Below, piece after piece: positions 1 through 8,105 of a stretch of DNA of 37,499 nt. The stretch's first letter is position 1, and every line of letters begins with the position of its first letter. A model generated the notes under the pieces. That model was not told the origin of the DNA. It was given only the letters and a program-made list of their open reading frames with translations, and made no database searches. Origin of the DNA: DATKZS01 sp035527835 [NCBI: bacterium]. Lineage in GTDB: Bacteria; RBG-13-61-14. Made by a program: the position numbers and the translations under genes. The stretch spans positions 1-37,499 of the forward strand of contig DATKZS010000121.1 in NCBI GenBank assembly GCA_035527835.1, given 5' to 3'.

Positions 1-45
1 ACTTGGCGATCCTTGGCGCTCTTGGCGTCTTGGCGGTTTTCTTCC
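1..45. repeat. single arm of a CTTGGCG-type intergenic repeat
   Basis: Four near-repeats of CTTGGCG follow one another with a 7-10 bp period, ending in GGTTTTCTT. The complement reads CGCCAAG repeats, resembling the arms of the perfect hairpin at 34991-35092. No partner arm is visible in the window, but it could lie left of position 1. Related single arms occur near 3028-3063 and 31521-31555. Confidence 0.5.
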
Positions 46-67
46 GGCCTATTTTGGACAAGAGTGA

Positions 68-122
68 AAATAGCTATAAAAATGTACCCTACTAAATTCC
101 AGGTACGTCTCTATAGCTATTT
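68..122. repeat. inverted repeat downstream of the porin gene
   Basis: The outer arms AAATAGCTATA (68-78) and TATAGCTATTT (112-122) are perfectly complementary, and a second inner pair GTACC/GGTAC (84-88 and 102-106) sits inside. It lies 37 bp beyond the stop of the minus-strand porin gene, where it could end or stabilise that transcript. It is not followed by a clean T-run, so a protein-binding site is equally possible. Confidence 0.5.
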
Positions 123-158
123 AAGAGAAGGCTGATGGGCGGGTCGGGAGGCGCGGCC

Positions 159-965
159 TTACAGGGTCAGGTCCCAGGCCACCTCCAGGGTGAGCACGTT
201 GTTGTCCGGACGGATCTCGTCCCCGTACTCGGACGCCTCGCGGCGGATCGCCTCGTCCCACAGCGAGGTGTAGAGGTAGGATGGGGTGACGGTGATCCCG
301 TGGCCGATCGCGCAGGGCAGCGCAACTCCCGCCGACCAGTCGTGCCAGGCCCCTCCCTGGGTGAACTCGATCCCGAAGTAAGGCGTGATGAATTTATTGT
401 TGGCATAGGCCAGGTGTCCGCCGAGGTCCAGCTCCACGCTGCGCTCCCCCGACTCCCACAGCGTGAACCCGTGCGACAAATCCAGCCCGTAATACGCCGC
501 GCCTCCGACCGCGTCCTCGTCCACGTAGTATGAGAACGTGGGCGCAAGCGGCAGGTCGAACCCGAGCAGGAAATAGATCTCCGTGGTCGAGTCCAGCTCC
601 GTGTGAGGATACGTATAGGTGACGAAGCCCACCGCCACGTTCACCTTCTCCGCCAGGTCCCGGCTGTATTCCCCGGTGTAATCGGCCTCCGTGAGCTGCC
701 CGGTCCGGTCGCCATAGCCGCCCTTTTTGCCCCAGTCCGTGGTGTCAACGCTGCCCCAGAAGTTCAGCGTGAACCCGCTCTTCGCGAACGTCACCGACGG
801 CTGGCACACCGGGTCATGGTTCAGCGTGATCCCCCGCCACAGGTAGCGCGTGGCATAAGCGGCGGACAGCGACACATTCACCGACTCATCCTCCTGTGCC
901 CGCCCCGCGCCACCAATACCCAGCATGCAGATGATCACGCCGACCGCTATCGTTCTCCGCTTCAT
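159..965 (-). CDS. TorF-like outer-membrane beta-barrel protein (putative porin)
   Basis: The product is 268 residues. A Sec signal peptide covers roughly residues 1-24 (MKRR, hydrophobic core, cleavage near GRA-QE). The mature part alternates aromatic and polar residues in short strands and has a YATRYLWRGIT segment near its start, as in the TorF/CHP02001 family of outer-membrane proteins. It ends with a strand finishing in WDLTL, the usual beta-barrel C-terminal signature. I chose the ATG at 965 because a G-rich ribosome site (GGGGGGAAAATAGTA) precedes it and the signal peptide starts there; an upstream in-frame start would add 14 residues. It lies 63 bp behind the sigma-54 activator on the same strand and is probably co-transcribed. 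From memory, TorF-like porins can occur near nitrogen-uptake genes, which would fit the NifA-like neighbour, but no amt or glnB gene is visible. The substrate is unknown. Confidence 0.8.
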   Translation of the reverse strand: MKRRTIAVGVIICMLGIGGAGRAQEDESVNVSLSAAYATRYLWRGITLNHDPVCQPSVTFAKSGFTLNFWGSVDTTDWGKKGGYGDRTGQLTEADYTGEYSRDLAEKVNVAVGFVTYTYPHTELDSTTEIYFLLGFDLPLAPTFSYYVDEDAVGGAAYYGLDLSHGFTLWESGERSVELDLGGHLAYANNKFITPYFGIEFTQGGAWHDWSAGVALPCAIGHGITVTPSYLYTSLWDEAIRREASEYGDEIRPDNNVLTLEVAWDLTL

Positions 966-1028
966 TACTATTTTCCCCCCACTGATCTTCCGGCTCGTCC
1001 GCCGCATCCGTGTCTGGCCCGCCCGCTC

Positions 1029-2591
1029 TTACCCGCGGGTCCTAAACTCCCGGTACTCTATCCCGTACCGCGCCACCCTAAGCCCCATGATCCGCTCCGT
1101 GATCCCCAGCGCCCGCGCCGCCTTGGCCATGTTCCCCCGCGCATTCTTGAGCGCGTCCAGGATCAGGTTGCGCTCCACGTTGCCGAGCGCCGCCGTGATC
1201 CCCACCTTCTCCTCCGCCCCCAGCGCCTCCATGGTCTGCAGCGTGGGCGGCAGGTGGTGCGCGTGCACCACGTCGTCGGTGGTCATCAGCACCGCCCGCT
1301 CGATGCAGTTCTCCAGCTCGCGCACGTTCCCCGGCCAGTGGTAGCTCATCAGCATGTCAATCGCCTGCGACGAGATGCGCTGCACGTTCTTGTGGCTCTC
1401 CTTGCCGTACTTCTCCACGAAGTAGTCCGCGAGCAGCAGGATGTCGGTCTTGCGCTCCCGAAGCGGCGGCATGAAGATGGGAAAAACGTTGAGCCGGTAG
1501 TACAGGTCCTGCCGGAACCGCCCCTCCTCCATCAGGGCTTCGAGGTCGCGGTTGGTCGCGGTGACGATCCGGACGTCGCTCTTGATCGTCTCCGTGCCGC
1601 CGACCCGCTCGAACTCGCGCTCCTGGATCACTCGGAGCAGCCTGATCTGCGTGGCCGCCGTCAAATCGCCGATCTCGTCCAAAAAGATGGTCCCGCCATG
1701 CGCCAGCTCGAACCGGCCCTTCCTTTGCGCGTGAGCGCCGGTGAACGCCCCCTTCTCGTGCCCGAACAGCTCGCTCTCGATCACCGTCTCCGGCAGCGCC
1801 GCGCAGTTCACCTTGATGAACGGCTTGCCCGCGCGCAGGCTGTTGTAGTGGATGGCGTGCGCCACCAGCTCCTTGCCCGTACCGCTCTCGCCCCGGATCA
1901 CCACCGTCGCGTCGCTCTTCGAGACCTTCCCGATCAGGTCGTATACCGATTGCATCGCCTTGGCGTTCCCGATGATATTGCCCGGACGGAACCGGTCCTT
2001 CAATTCCTCCTGCAGCCGGACGTTCTCGTCCAGCAGCCGCTTCCGCTCCTCCTGCACCCCCTGACGCATCCGAACCGCCTGCGCGATCATCGAGGCGATG
2101 ATCGTAAGCAGCCGCACGTCCTCCTCCAGGCTCACCGCGTCCGCGAACAGGCGGTCCGCCGAAAGAGTCCCGATCACCTCCGTACCCAGCTTGATCGGAA
2201 CGCAGATGAAAGACACGTCCTTCTTTTGCACCGTCTTCCGGGCCCCGGTCCGGTTCAGAAACAGCGGCTCCTCCGAGATCCGCGGCACCACCGCCGCCTT
2301 CCCCGTCTGCACCACCTTGCCCGTCACCCCTTCGCCCAGCTTATACTTGCCCCGCTCCCGCTGGCTCGAAGACAACCCGTACGCCGCCTCGATGAAAATG
2401 TCGCCCGTCTCCCGGTTGAGGAGCGTCAGCGTCCCCCGGTTCATCCCCATCCGCTCCGCCAGCGCCCGCAGCACCGGACCCGACACCTCCCGGAGATCCA
2501 GGCTCTGGCTCAGGCGCATGCTGATCTCGTAGAGCAGCGAAAGCTCCTGAACCTCCCGCCGGACCTCCGGCTTTTTCACCATCGCCTTCAT
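1029..2591 (-). CDS. nifA: NifA-like GAF / AAA+ / Fis sigma-54-dependent activator
   Basis: The 520-residue protein activates sigma-54 RNA polymerase at -24/-12 promoters. An N-terminal GAF domain spans about 20-170. The AAA+ domain spans about 205-440, with Walker A GESGTGKE (234-241), the sigma-54 contact loop GAFTGA (281-286), Walker B (IFLDEIGD) and the [10 protein letters not shown] segment. A Fis-type helix-turn-helix lies at about 486-510 ([21 protein letters not shown]). The GAF domain and C-terminus resemble NifA proteins closely. It lacks the cysteine cluster of oxygen-sensitive rhizobial NifA in the linker after the AAA+ domain. No nif structural genes are in the window, so a nitrogen-fixation role is unproven; a general nitrogen-related or other sigma-54 regulon is possible. 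GAGG precedes the ATG at 2591, and a strong promoter lies at 2647-2675. The downstream porin gene is a likely co-transcribed partner. Confidence 0.88.
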   Translation of the reverse strand: MKAMVKKPEVRREVQELSLLYEISMRLSQSLDLREVSGPVLRALAERMGMNRGTLTLLNRETGDIFIEAAYGLSSSQRERGKYKLGEGVTGKVVQTGKAAVVPRISEEPLFLNRTGARKTVQKKDVSFICVPIKLGTEVIGTLSADRLFADAVSLEEDVRLLTIIASMIAQAVRMRQGVQEERKRLLDENVRLQEELKDRFRPGNIIGNAKAMQSVYDLIGKVSKSDATVVIRGESGTGKELVAHAIHYNSLRAGKPFIKVNCAALPETVIESELFGHEKGAFTGAHAQRKGRFELAHGGTIFLDEIGDLTAATQIRLLRVIQEREFERVGGTETIKSDVRIVTATNRDLEALMEEGRFRQDLYYRLNVFPIFMPPLRERKTDILLLADYFVEKYGKESHKNVQRISSQAIDMLMSYHWPGNVRELENCIERAVLMTTDDVVHAHHLPPTLQTMEALGAEEKVGITAALGNVERNLILDALKNARGNMAKAARALGITERIMGLRVARYGIEYREFRTRG

Positions 2592-2638
2592 GCCCTGACC
2601 TCAACCGCCATCAGTCTCCACCATCCATAACTAATAAA

Positions 2639-2654
2639 CCTACAAAATTGTAGG
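2639..2654. promoter_or_regulatory. palindrome overlapping the -10 box (possible operator)
   Basis: CCTACAAAATTGTAGG has perfect 7 bp arms around a 2 bp centre and covers the -10 hexamer of the nifA-like gene's promoter. A repressor bound here would block transcription. The regulator is unknown; self-binding by the downstream product is possible but unsupported. Confidence 0.45.
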
Positions 2655-2675
2655 ACGCCGGCCCGCCCGTGTCAA
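2647..2675 (-). promoter_or_regulatory. sigma-70-type promoter of the nifA-like gene
   Basis: On the minus strand TTGACA (2670-2675) and TACAAT (2647-2652) are separated by exactly 17 bp, a near-perfect match to the housekeeping consensus. The predicted start of transcription is near 2640, leaving about a 50-nt leader before the ATG at 2591. This suggests the activator gene is expressed by the housekeeping polymerase rather than by sigma-54. Confidence 0.75.
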
Positions 2676-2762
2676 AGCGCGGGCCGGGATGCGGGCCCTC
2701 GGCACCCATAAAGAAAATATGCTTGTCCGCATTCGAGAGTGGATCATCTTCAGGCGGGGTTA

Positions 2763-2967
2763 AAGAATTTACACGACTCGACTGAGCTCGTCGAAGTCGG
2801 ATGAAAACGGATGGGACGGCAGCCTGCGCGCCAAAGCTGCTCCCGCCTGCCGGAGCCATGCGGCGGGCAGGTCGGCGGCGGAGCGATGACACGGATCGGA
2901 AAACGGTTTGCTTGGCCCTGATCCGTGGAATCCGTTGCAATCCGTTCCATCCGTGTAAAAATTCTTC
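2763..2967. repeat. composite repeat: CGGAT-type hairpin interrupted by other palindromes
   Basis: The right part (2921-2967) is an arm of about 10 bp near-repeats (ATCCGTGGA, ATCCGTTGC, ATCCGTTCC, ATCCGTGT). Its complement begins GAATTTTTACACGGATGG. On the left, GAATTTACACG (2766-2776) and CGGATGGGACGG (2808-2819) look like pieces of the opposite arm. They are separated by a segment holding CGAC/GTCG complementary pairs, and followed by a segment with CCCGCCTGCCGG and CGGCGGGCAGG in opposite orientation (2842-2871). No gene is supported in this 498-bp gap between 2592 and 3089. Confidence 0.5.
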
Positions 2968-3027
2968 TCGGCACCGGCCACATTCATCCACCCTGCGGTG
3001 CCCGGAGTCAAAATTCAATTAATCTCT

Positions 3028-3063
3028 TCTTGACTCGGCGTTCTTGGCGTCTCGGCGTTTAAT
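3028..3063. repeat. single arm of a CTTGGCG/CTCGGCG repeat
   Basis: Near-repeats CTCGGCGTT, CTTGGCGT and CTCGGCGTTT follow one another just past the 3' end of the phosphotransferase gene. This resembles the arm at 1-45 and the stretch near 31521. No complementary arm is seen nearby. Confidence 0.45.
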
Positions 3064-3089
3064 TTTTGCTCGGCTTCGTATCCTTCTTT

Positions 3090-4157
3090 TCAGATGTGAC
3101 CCCGCTCGATCAATGCCTCCGCCGTGCGCACCAGGAGCTTCACCATGTCAATCAGCGGCCCGAATCGCTCGTCATGCGTGTGCCCCTTGGCGAAGCGGTA
3201 ATAGATCTGCTGCAGGATCACCGCCAGCTTGAACATGGCGAAGCAAAGATAATAGTGCAGGTTGGAAACGTCGCGGCCGGTGAGCTCGGCGTAATAATCC
3301 GCGAGCTGTTTGCGGGTTGGGCTTCCCGGCGCCGCGGTCGGCCCGAACGCGGAGGACAGGAGCTCGGGCGGGTCATCCGCCTGCACCCAATAGGAGAGCG
3401 CCACCCCCAGGTCCATCAGCGGGTCGCCCACCGTGGACATCTCCCAGTCCAGCACCCCGATGATCCGCGTGATGTCCTTGCCGTCCAGCACCATGTTGTC
3501 ATACTTGTAATCGTTATGGATCAGCGTGGCCGGAGGCGAGGCCGGCACGTTCTCCCGGGTCCACTGGATCACTTGCTCCACCCCGGGAATCTCGTGCGTC
3601 TGCGAGCCGTAATACCGATCCGCCCACCCGTTCACCTGCCGCGCCAGAAACCCCTCCACCCTAGCGATCGCGCCCAGGCCCACCGCCTCGTAGTCTATCG
3701 CGTGGATCTCGGCCAGGTTTTTAATCAGGTTCCGGGCCAGCCGCTCCACCGTCTCCGGCGGGAGCGTAAGACCATCCGGCAGCGTCCGCCGCAGAATCAC
3801 GCCCCGGATCCGCTCCATCACGTAAAACCTGGCCCCGATCACCGACTCGTCCTCGCAATAAGCGAGCGGCCGCGGCACCCGGTCATAAACCGGATGGATC
3901 GCCGAAAGGATCTTGTACTCCCGACTCATGTCGTGAGCGCTCTTGACCTTCGAGCCGAAAGGAGGACGCCTGAGAACCATCTCCCGATCGCCCACCTTCA
4001 CGAAATAGGTCAGGTTCGAGTGACCAGACGGAAACTGCTCGATCTCGATCTCGCCCGCAAGCCCCGGCACCGCCTCCACTAAATACTTCCTCACCGCCTC
4101 CAGGTCCAACTCCTCTCCCTTCCGGATCGGCGCGGTCTGGTCCAAAACGCTCTCCAT
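3090..4157 (-). CDS. APH-fold phosphotransferase, ACAD10/11-like
   Basis: The 355-residue protein has the aminoglycoside/choline-kinase-like fold. An N-terminal lobe has a substrate loop (FPSGHSNLTYFV, about residues 42-53). The catalytic Brenner motif is HNDYKYDNM (H214, D216, N221), followed by the metal-binding LDWEMSTVGDPLMDLG (from about 236). The overall pattern matches the kinase domain of ACAD10/ACAD11 and bacterial phosphotransferases encoded with acyl-CoA dehydrogenases; in eukaryotic relatives the kinase phosphorylates 4-hydroxyacyl-CoA. An acyl-CoA or hydroxy-acid substrate is therefore more likely than an antibiotic. I chose the ATG at 4157, behind a GGGGG/GAGG ribosome site; an ATG at 4184 would start inside an intergenic repeat. 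The TetR gene directly upstream on the same strand may control it. No acyl-CoA dehydrogenase is visible in the window. Confidence 0.85.
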   Translation of the reverse strand: MESVLDQTAPIRKGEELDLEAVRKYLVEAVPGLAGEIEIEQFPSGHSNLTYFVKVGDREMVLRRPPFGSKVKSAHDMSREYKILSAIHPVYDRVPRPLAYCEDESVIGARFYVMERIRGVILRRTLPDGLTLPPETVERLARNLIKNLAEIHAIDYEAVGLGAIARVEGFLARQVNGWADRYYGSQTHEIPGVEQVIQWTRENVPASPPATLIHNDYKYDNMVLDGKDITRIIGVLDWEMSTVGDPLMDLGVALSYWVQADDPPELLSSAFGPTAAPGSPTRKQLADYYAELTGRDVSNLHYYLCFAMFKLAVILQQIYYRFAKGHTHDERFGPLIDMVKLLVRTAEALIERGHI

Positions 4158-4183
4158 CCTCGAATTACCCCCATCAGAATTCA

Positions 4184-4255
4184 TTAACAAGGATATTCAG
4201 GATGTCAAGGATAAGATTTTATTTTTATCCTGAATATCCTGTGCATCCTTGTTAA
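4184..4255. repeat. AAGGAT-type intergenic hairpin, core copy
   Basis: The left arm starts TTAACAAGGATATTCAGGAT and the right arm, read on the other strand, starts TTAACAAGGATGCACAGGAT. Each arm contains three AGGAT units with a 9 bp period, so the element is both a direct and an inverted repeat. It lies between two minus-strand genes, immediately upstream of the phosphotransferase start. Longer copies are at 12749-12895 and 20527-20672. Confidence 0.85.
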
Positions 4256-4317
4256 ATAATTCTTTTTCTCAATGCGTTGGTTGCCGCTGAACGCCACGGC
4301 GGGCGGCCTCTATCTCG

Positions 4318-5022
4318 CTATTCCTCCGCGATCGCATCCATCACAAAATTCATCACGAACTCCGCGTACGCCTCCACGCTCGTCGAGAGCTTCCGGTACT
4401 TCCACCGCTTCAAATACCAGTCCTGCAACATGGCCTTCAGCGCCGCCGCCGTCAGGTCCAGGTCCCTAAGCCAGAACTCGCCCCCTTCCTGGCCCCGCCT
4501 CAAGATCCCCACGAACAGCGTCTCCGTGAGCTTCTCGTTGGCCATCGCCATCCGCCGCTCTTCCGGGTCCAGGTTCTTCGCCTCCATGTACGCGAAGTAA
4601 AACCACTCCCGCAGGGCCTCCGACAAATAAACGTGCGTCCGCACCGCTGCGCCAAGCTGCGCCCGCGCGGTCTCCTGCCCCTCCGTTTCCGCCATGATCA
4701 TCCTCGCCACGAAGCTCGACCCGTAGCGCAGCACGTATGACCTCAAATCATCCTTGCCTGAAAGGTACGAGCCCAGCTCATCCTCGCTAAGGCCCGCGCC
4801 CGCCGCAATCTCCCCCAGGCTGATCGCCGTAAAGCCCTTCTCCAGGCTTAAAGAAAGCGCCGCCCTAAAAATGCTCCCCAGCTTCCGCGCCGCCCCCGCG
4901 TCAGCCGGGGCCTTGATCCGGTCCACGTTCTCCCGGATCATGGTGAGGAACAGCTCATCAGCGAGCGGCCGGAGACGCCGCTCGAATGCCGCATACGACG
5001 TGTCCGGGCCCGGGCCCCTCAT
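4318..5022 (-). CDS. TetR/AcrR-family transcriptional regulator
   Basis: The product is about 234 residues. A TetR-type DNA-binding head lies at roughly residues 45-90: a helix ending LSLEKGFTAISLGEIA, then AAGAGLSEDELGSYLSGKDDL, which corresponds to the usual AGVSKGTLYHYFKSKEDL pattern. About 30-40 extra residues precede it. The C-terminal helical part would bind a ligand and dimerise. I chose the ATG at 5022 because GGGAGGGACGTC stands in front of it; a start at 5085 would add an unconvincing 21 residues. It lies upstream of the phosphotransferase on the same strand and divergently from the GH78 gene across 287 bp. TetR proteins next to ACAD10-like kinases often respond to acyl-CoA, which is only an inference here. 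The divergent gap holds a weak TGCCGCA/TGCGGCA inverted pair (5208-5214, 5241-5247). Confidence 0.82.
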   Translation of the reverse strand: MRGPGPDTSYAAFERRLRPLADELFLTMIRENVDRIKAPADAGAARKLGSIFRAALSLSLEKGFTAISLGEIAAGAGLSEDELGSYLSGKDDLRSYVLRYGSSFVARMIMAETEGQETARAQLGAAVRTHVYLSEALREWFYFAYMEAKNLDPEERRMAMANEKLTETLFVGILRRGQEGGEFWLRDLDLTAAALKAMLQDWYLKRWKYRKLSTSVEAYAEFVMNFVMDAIAEE

Positions 5023-5309
5023 GACGTCCCTCCCGCGCCCGCGCGCGAAGCCCGCCGCTGACGGCCCGGCAAGGATGCTGCACAAGAAAAAAACATGATA
5101 GTTGCGCTCCCGTAAAACTTACAACCTGAGCTCAAGGAAGCGCCAAAAGCATAACATGAACTCCGCCGCAGGGTAAAGCATGGAGAATTACGCTATCGGC
5201 GCGGAAATGCCGCAGGCTATGTCCAGGGCATGAGTCATGATGCGGCAGTTGTAACCGCCCGAGCGATTGCGCTAGAGTTACGGCAGACGCCATTAAAAAG
5301 GAGCAGTCC

Positions 5310-8105
5310 ATGAAAAATATCACCCGCTTCCGCCTCATCACCTACGTCCTCGCCGCAATCTCCGTGATTCTTACGGCCCGCCCCGCACCGGCCCTGGCTA
5401 AAGACGTCCATGGCATCACCCCCGACTACCTGCGCTGCGAATACCTGGTGGACCCCGAAGGCATCGGCGAGACCGCGCCGCGCCTCTCCTGGATCCTTCA
5501 GTCCTCCGGCCGCGGCCAGGCCCAGTCCGCCTATCGCATCCTGGTCGCGGACTCGCCGCAGGACCTCGACCGCGGCGTGGGCAGCCTGTGGGACTCCGGC
5601 AAGATCGAAAGCGACGAGACCGAGCAAATCGTTTACCGCGGCAAGCCCCTCTCCTCCAGGATGCGCTGCTACTGGAAAGTCATGGTCTGGGACCAGGACG
5701 GACGGACGTCGCCCTGGAGCGACACGGCCTCCTGGAGCATGGGCCTCATAAACAATGAATGGCGCGCGCAGTGGATCGGCCTCGACCGGCCCTGGCAGAT
5801 GCTCGGCCGCAAGGCCTACCTGCCCCTCACCGTGCTCCGCTCGCTCTACCTGCCCGACGGCAAGGTCTACCTGCCCTGCCCGTTCCTCAGGAAGTCATTC
5901 GCCGTGGACCGGCCCATCAGCCGCGCCACCCTCTACGTAACCGCGCTCGGCCTCTACGAGGCGCGACTGAACGGCCGGCGCGTGGGCCAGGACTATTTCA
6001 CCCCCGGCTGGACCGACTATAACCAGCGCATCTATTATCAGACCTACGACGTAACCGGACTCGTCGGCTCCGGCGAGAACGTCGTCGGCGCCATCCTCGC
6101 CGACGGCTGGTACGCCGGCAACGTGGCCTGGAACGGGCAGCGCCATTACGGCTCCCGGCCCAGCTTCCGGGCCGAGCTCCATCTTGATTACGCTGATGGG
6201 ACCAGCGCCATCGTTCCCACCGATGCCTCCTGGCGCGCCCAGGAAGGCCCCATCCGGGAGGCCGACATCCAGGCCGGAGAGAGCTACGACGCCCGGCTGG
6301 AAATTCCCGGCTGGGACGCGCCCGGGTTCGACGACCATGACTGGAGCCCGGTGGAGGTCACCGCCCATGTCGCCGCGCCGCTCCAGTCATATCCCGGCAT
6401 CCCCGTCCGCCGCGGCCGCGAAATCAGGCCGATCTCCGTGAGCGAGCCCCAGCCCGGCGTCTTCGTCTTCAACCTCGCCCAGAACTTCGCCGGCTGGGCC
6501 CGCCTCAAGGTCAAAGGTAATGCCGGCGACAAGGTGGTCATGCGCTTCGCCGAGATGCTGAACCAGGACGGCACCATCTACACCAAAAACCTCCGCTCCG
6601 CCCGCGCCATTGACACCTATGTCCTCAAAGGCGGCGGCGAGGAGGTATGGGAGCCGCGCTTCACCTACCACGGCTTCCAATACGTCGAGCTCACCGGTTA
6701 TCCGGGCGCGCCCACTCTCGACGCCGTCACCGGCGTCGCCGCTTATTCCGGCCTGGCCGAGGTCGGCGCCTTTGAATGCTCCCACCCGCTCGTCAACCAG
6801 CTGTACAGCAACCTCTTCTGGGGACAGCGCTCCAATTATTTCGAGGTCCCCACCGACTGCCCCCAGCGCGACGAGCGCTTGGGCTGGACCGGAGACACCC
6901 AGGTCTTTGTCCGCACCGCGTCCTATAACATGGACGTCGCGCCCTTCTTCACCAAGTGGCTCGTGGACCTCGAAGACGCCCAGTTCCCGGACGGCCGCTT
7001 CCCCTCCACCGCGCCCCGCCTGACCTCAGGCGCCGCCGCCGGATGGGGAGACGCCGGCATCATCTGTCCCTGGACCATCTGGCGCGTTTACGGCGACACC
7101 CGCGTCATTGAAAAGCACTACGACGCCATGGCCAGATGGATCGAGTTCCTGCAACAGCGCAGCCCGGGCGGGCTGAGCCCGGCGCTGGGTTCCTATGGCG
7201 ACTGGCTCAACGTCAAGGAGCCGACCAAGATTGACCTGATCTCCACCGCCTACTTCGCCCAGAGCACGCGCCTGATGGCACAGATGGCCCGCGCCGTGGG
7301 CAAGACGGATGAAGCGCAAAAGTATGATGACCTCTACCGGACCATCGCCGACGCGTTCGCAAGGCGCTATGTGAGCGGCGAGGGCAAGGTCGAGGGCGAC
7401 ACCCAGACCGCTTACCTCATGGCGCTCCGCTTCGGGCTGGTCCCGCCGGAGCAGAGAGAACTGGCGGCCGGGCGGCTGATCGGGAAGATCGAGGATCGCG
7501 GCTGGCGCCTCTCCTGCGGCTTCCTCGGCGTGAACCTGCTTTTGCCGACCTTGACCGAGATCGGCCGCGCCGACGTTGCCTACCGCCTGCTCACCAATAC
7601 CGAGTATCCGTCGTGGGGCTACTCCATCAGCCAGGGCGCCACCACCATCTGGGAGCGGTGGAACAGCTACACCAAGGACCAGGGCTTCGGCAGCCCCTCC
7701 ATGAACTCCTTTAACCACTACGCCTACGGCTCCGCCGGCGAGTGGATGTTCGAGGCCATCGCCGGCATTGACACCGACGGGCCTTCCTTCAAACACATCA
7801 TCATCCATCCCCGCCCCGGAAACGACGTCACCTGGGCCAAGGCCAGCTATAATTCCATCCGCGGCAAGATCGCCACCGCCTGGAGCATCGAGGGCGACAG
7901 CTTTATTCTCCACGTCACCATCCCCGCCAACACCACTGCCGCCGTCTTCATCCCCGCCGCGGGCAAGGACGACGTCACCGAAAGCGGCCGGCCCGCGGAC
8001 CAGGCCGACTCCGTCAGCTTCCTCCGCATGGAGCAGGGCGCTGCCGTCTTTGAGGTCGGCTCGGGAAGCTATGCCTTTGCCGCCTCCGATGAGGGCGCTA
8101 AATGA
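5310..8105 (+). CDS. secreted alpha-L-rhamnosidase, GH78
   Basis: The 931-residue exported enzyme is predicted to remove terminal alpha-L-rhamnose from glycosides or polysaccharides. A Sec signal peptide ends near residue 30 (APALA-KD). An N-terminal fibronectin/beta-sandwich region follows (PDYLRCEYLVDPEGIGETAPRLSW), typical of GH78, then the rhamnosidase N-domain, an (alpha/alpha)6 barrel from about 490, and a C-terminal beta-sandwich. The signature DCPQRDERLGWTGD (516-529) carries the conserved acidic cluster with the probable general acid, and GATTIWERWNSY places the probable general base at E782. The length is normal for the family. AAGGAGC lies 8 bp before the ATG. Its stop overlaps the start of the GH116 gene (ATGA), so the two are translationally coupled and probably act on the same rhamnose-capped glucoside. 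No transporter or SusCD pair is linked in the window. Confidence 0.93.
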   Translation: MKNITRFRLITYVLAAISVILTARPAPALAKDVHGITPDYLRCEYLVDPEGIGETAPRLSWILQSSGRGQAQSAYRILVADSPQDLDRGVGSLWDSGKIESDETEQIVYRGKPLSSRMRCYWKVMVWDQDGRTSPWSDTASWSMGLINNEWRAQWIGLDRPWQMLGRKAYLPLTVLRSLYLPDGKVYLPCPFLRKSFAVDRPISRATLYVTALGLYEARLNGRRVGQDYFTPGWTDYNQRIYYQTYDVTGLVGSGENVVGAILADGWYAGNVAWNGQRHYGSRPSFRAELHLDYADGTSAIVPTDASWRAQEGPIREADIQAGESYDARLEIPGWDAPGFDDHDWSPVEVTAHVAAPLQSYPGIPVRRGREIRPISVSEPQPGVFVFNLAQNFAGWARLKVKGNAGDKVVMRFAEMLNQDGTIYTKNLRSARAIDTYVLKGGGEEVWEPRFTYHGFQYVELTGYPGAPTLDAVTGVAAYSGLAEVGAFECSHPLVNQLYSNLFWGQRSNYFEVPTDCPQRDERLGWTGDTQVFVRTASYNMDVAPFFTKWLVDLEDAQFPDGRFPSTAPRLTSGAAAGWGDAGIICPWTIWRVYGDTRVIEKHYDAMARWIEFLQQRSPGGLSPALGSYGDWLNVKEPTKIDLISTAYFAQSTRLMAQMARAVGKTDEAQKYDDLYRTIADAFARRYVSGEGKVEGDTQTAYLMALRFGLVPPEQRELAAGRLIGKIEDRGWRLSCGFLGVNLLLPTLTEIGRADVAYRLLTNTEYPSWGYSISQGATTIWERWNSYTKDQGFGSPSMNSFNHYAYGSAGEWMFEAIAGIDTDGPSFKHIIIHPRPGNDVTWAKASYNSIRGKIATAWSIEGDSFILHVTIPANTTAAVFIPAAGKDDVTESGRPADQADSVSFLRMEQGAAVFEVGSGSYAFAASDEGAK

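Noticed and set aside
603-2630. A 675-codon frame on the plus strand opposite the nifA-like gene.
   Set aside because: It is rich in Arg, His and Pro and is the antisense of a clearly conserved gene; a frequent artefact of GC-rich DNA.
2611-3022. Overlapping frames of 70-135 codons on both strands in the gap before the phosphotransferase gene.
   Set aside because: They lie within palindromic repeat DNA and have no ribosome sites or family resemblance.
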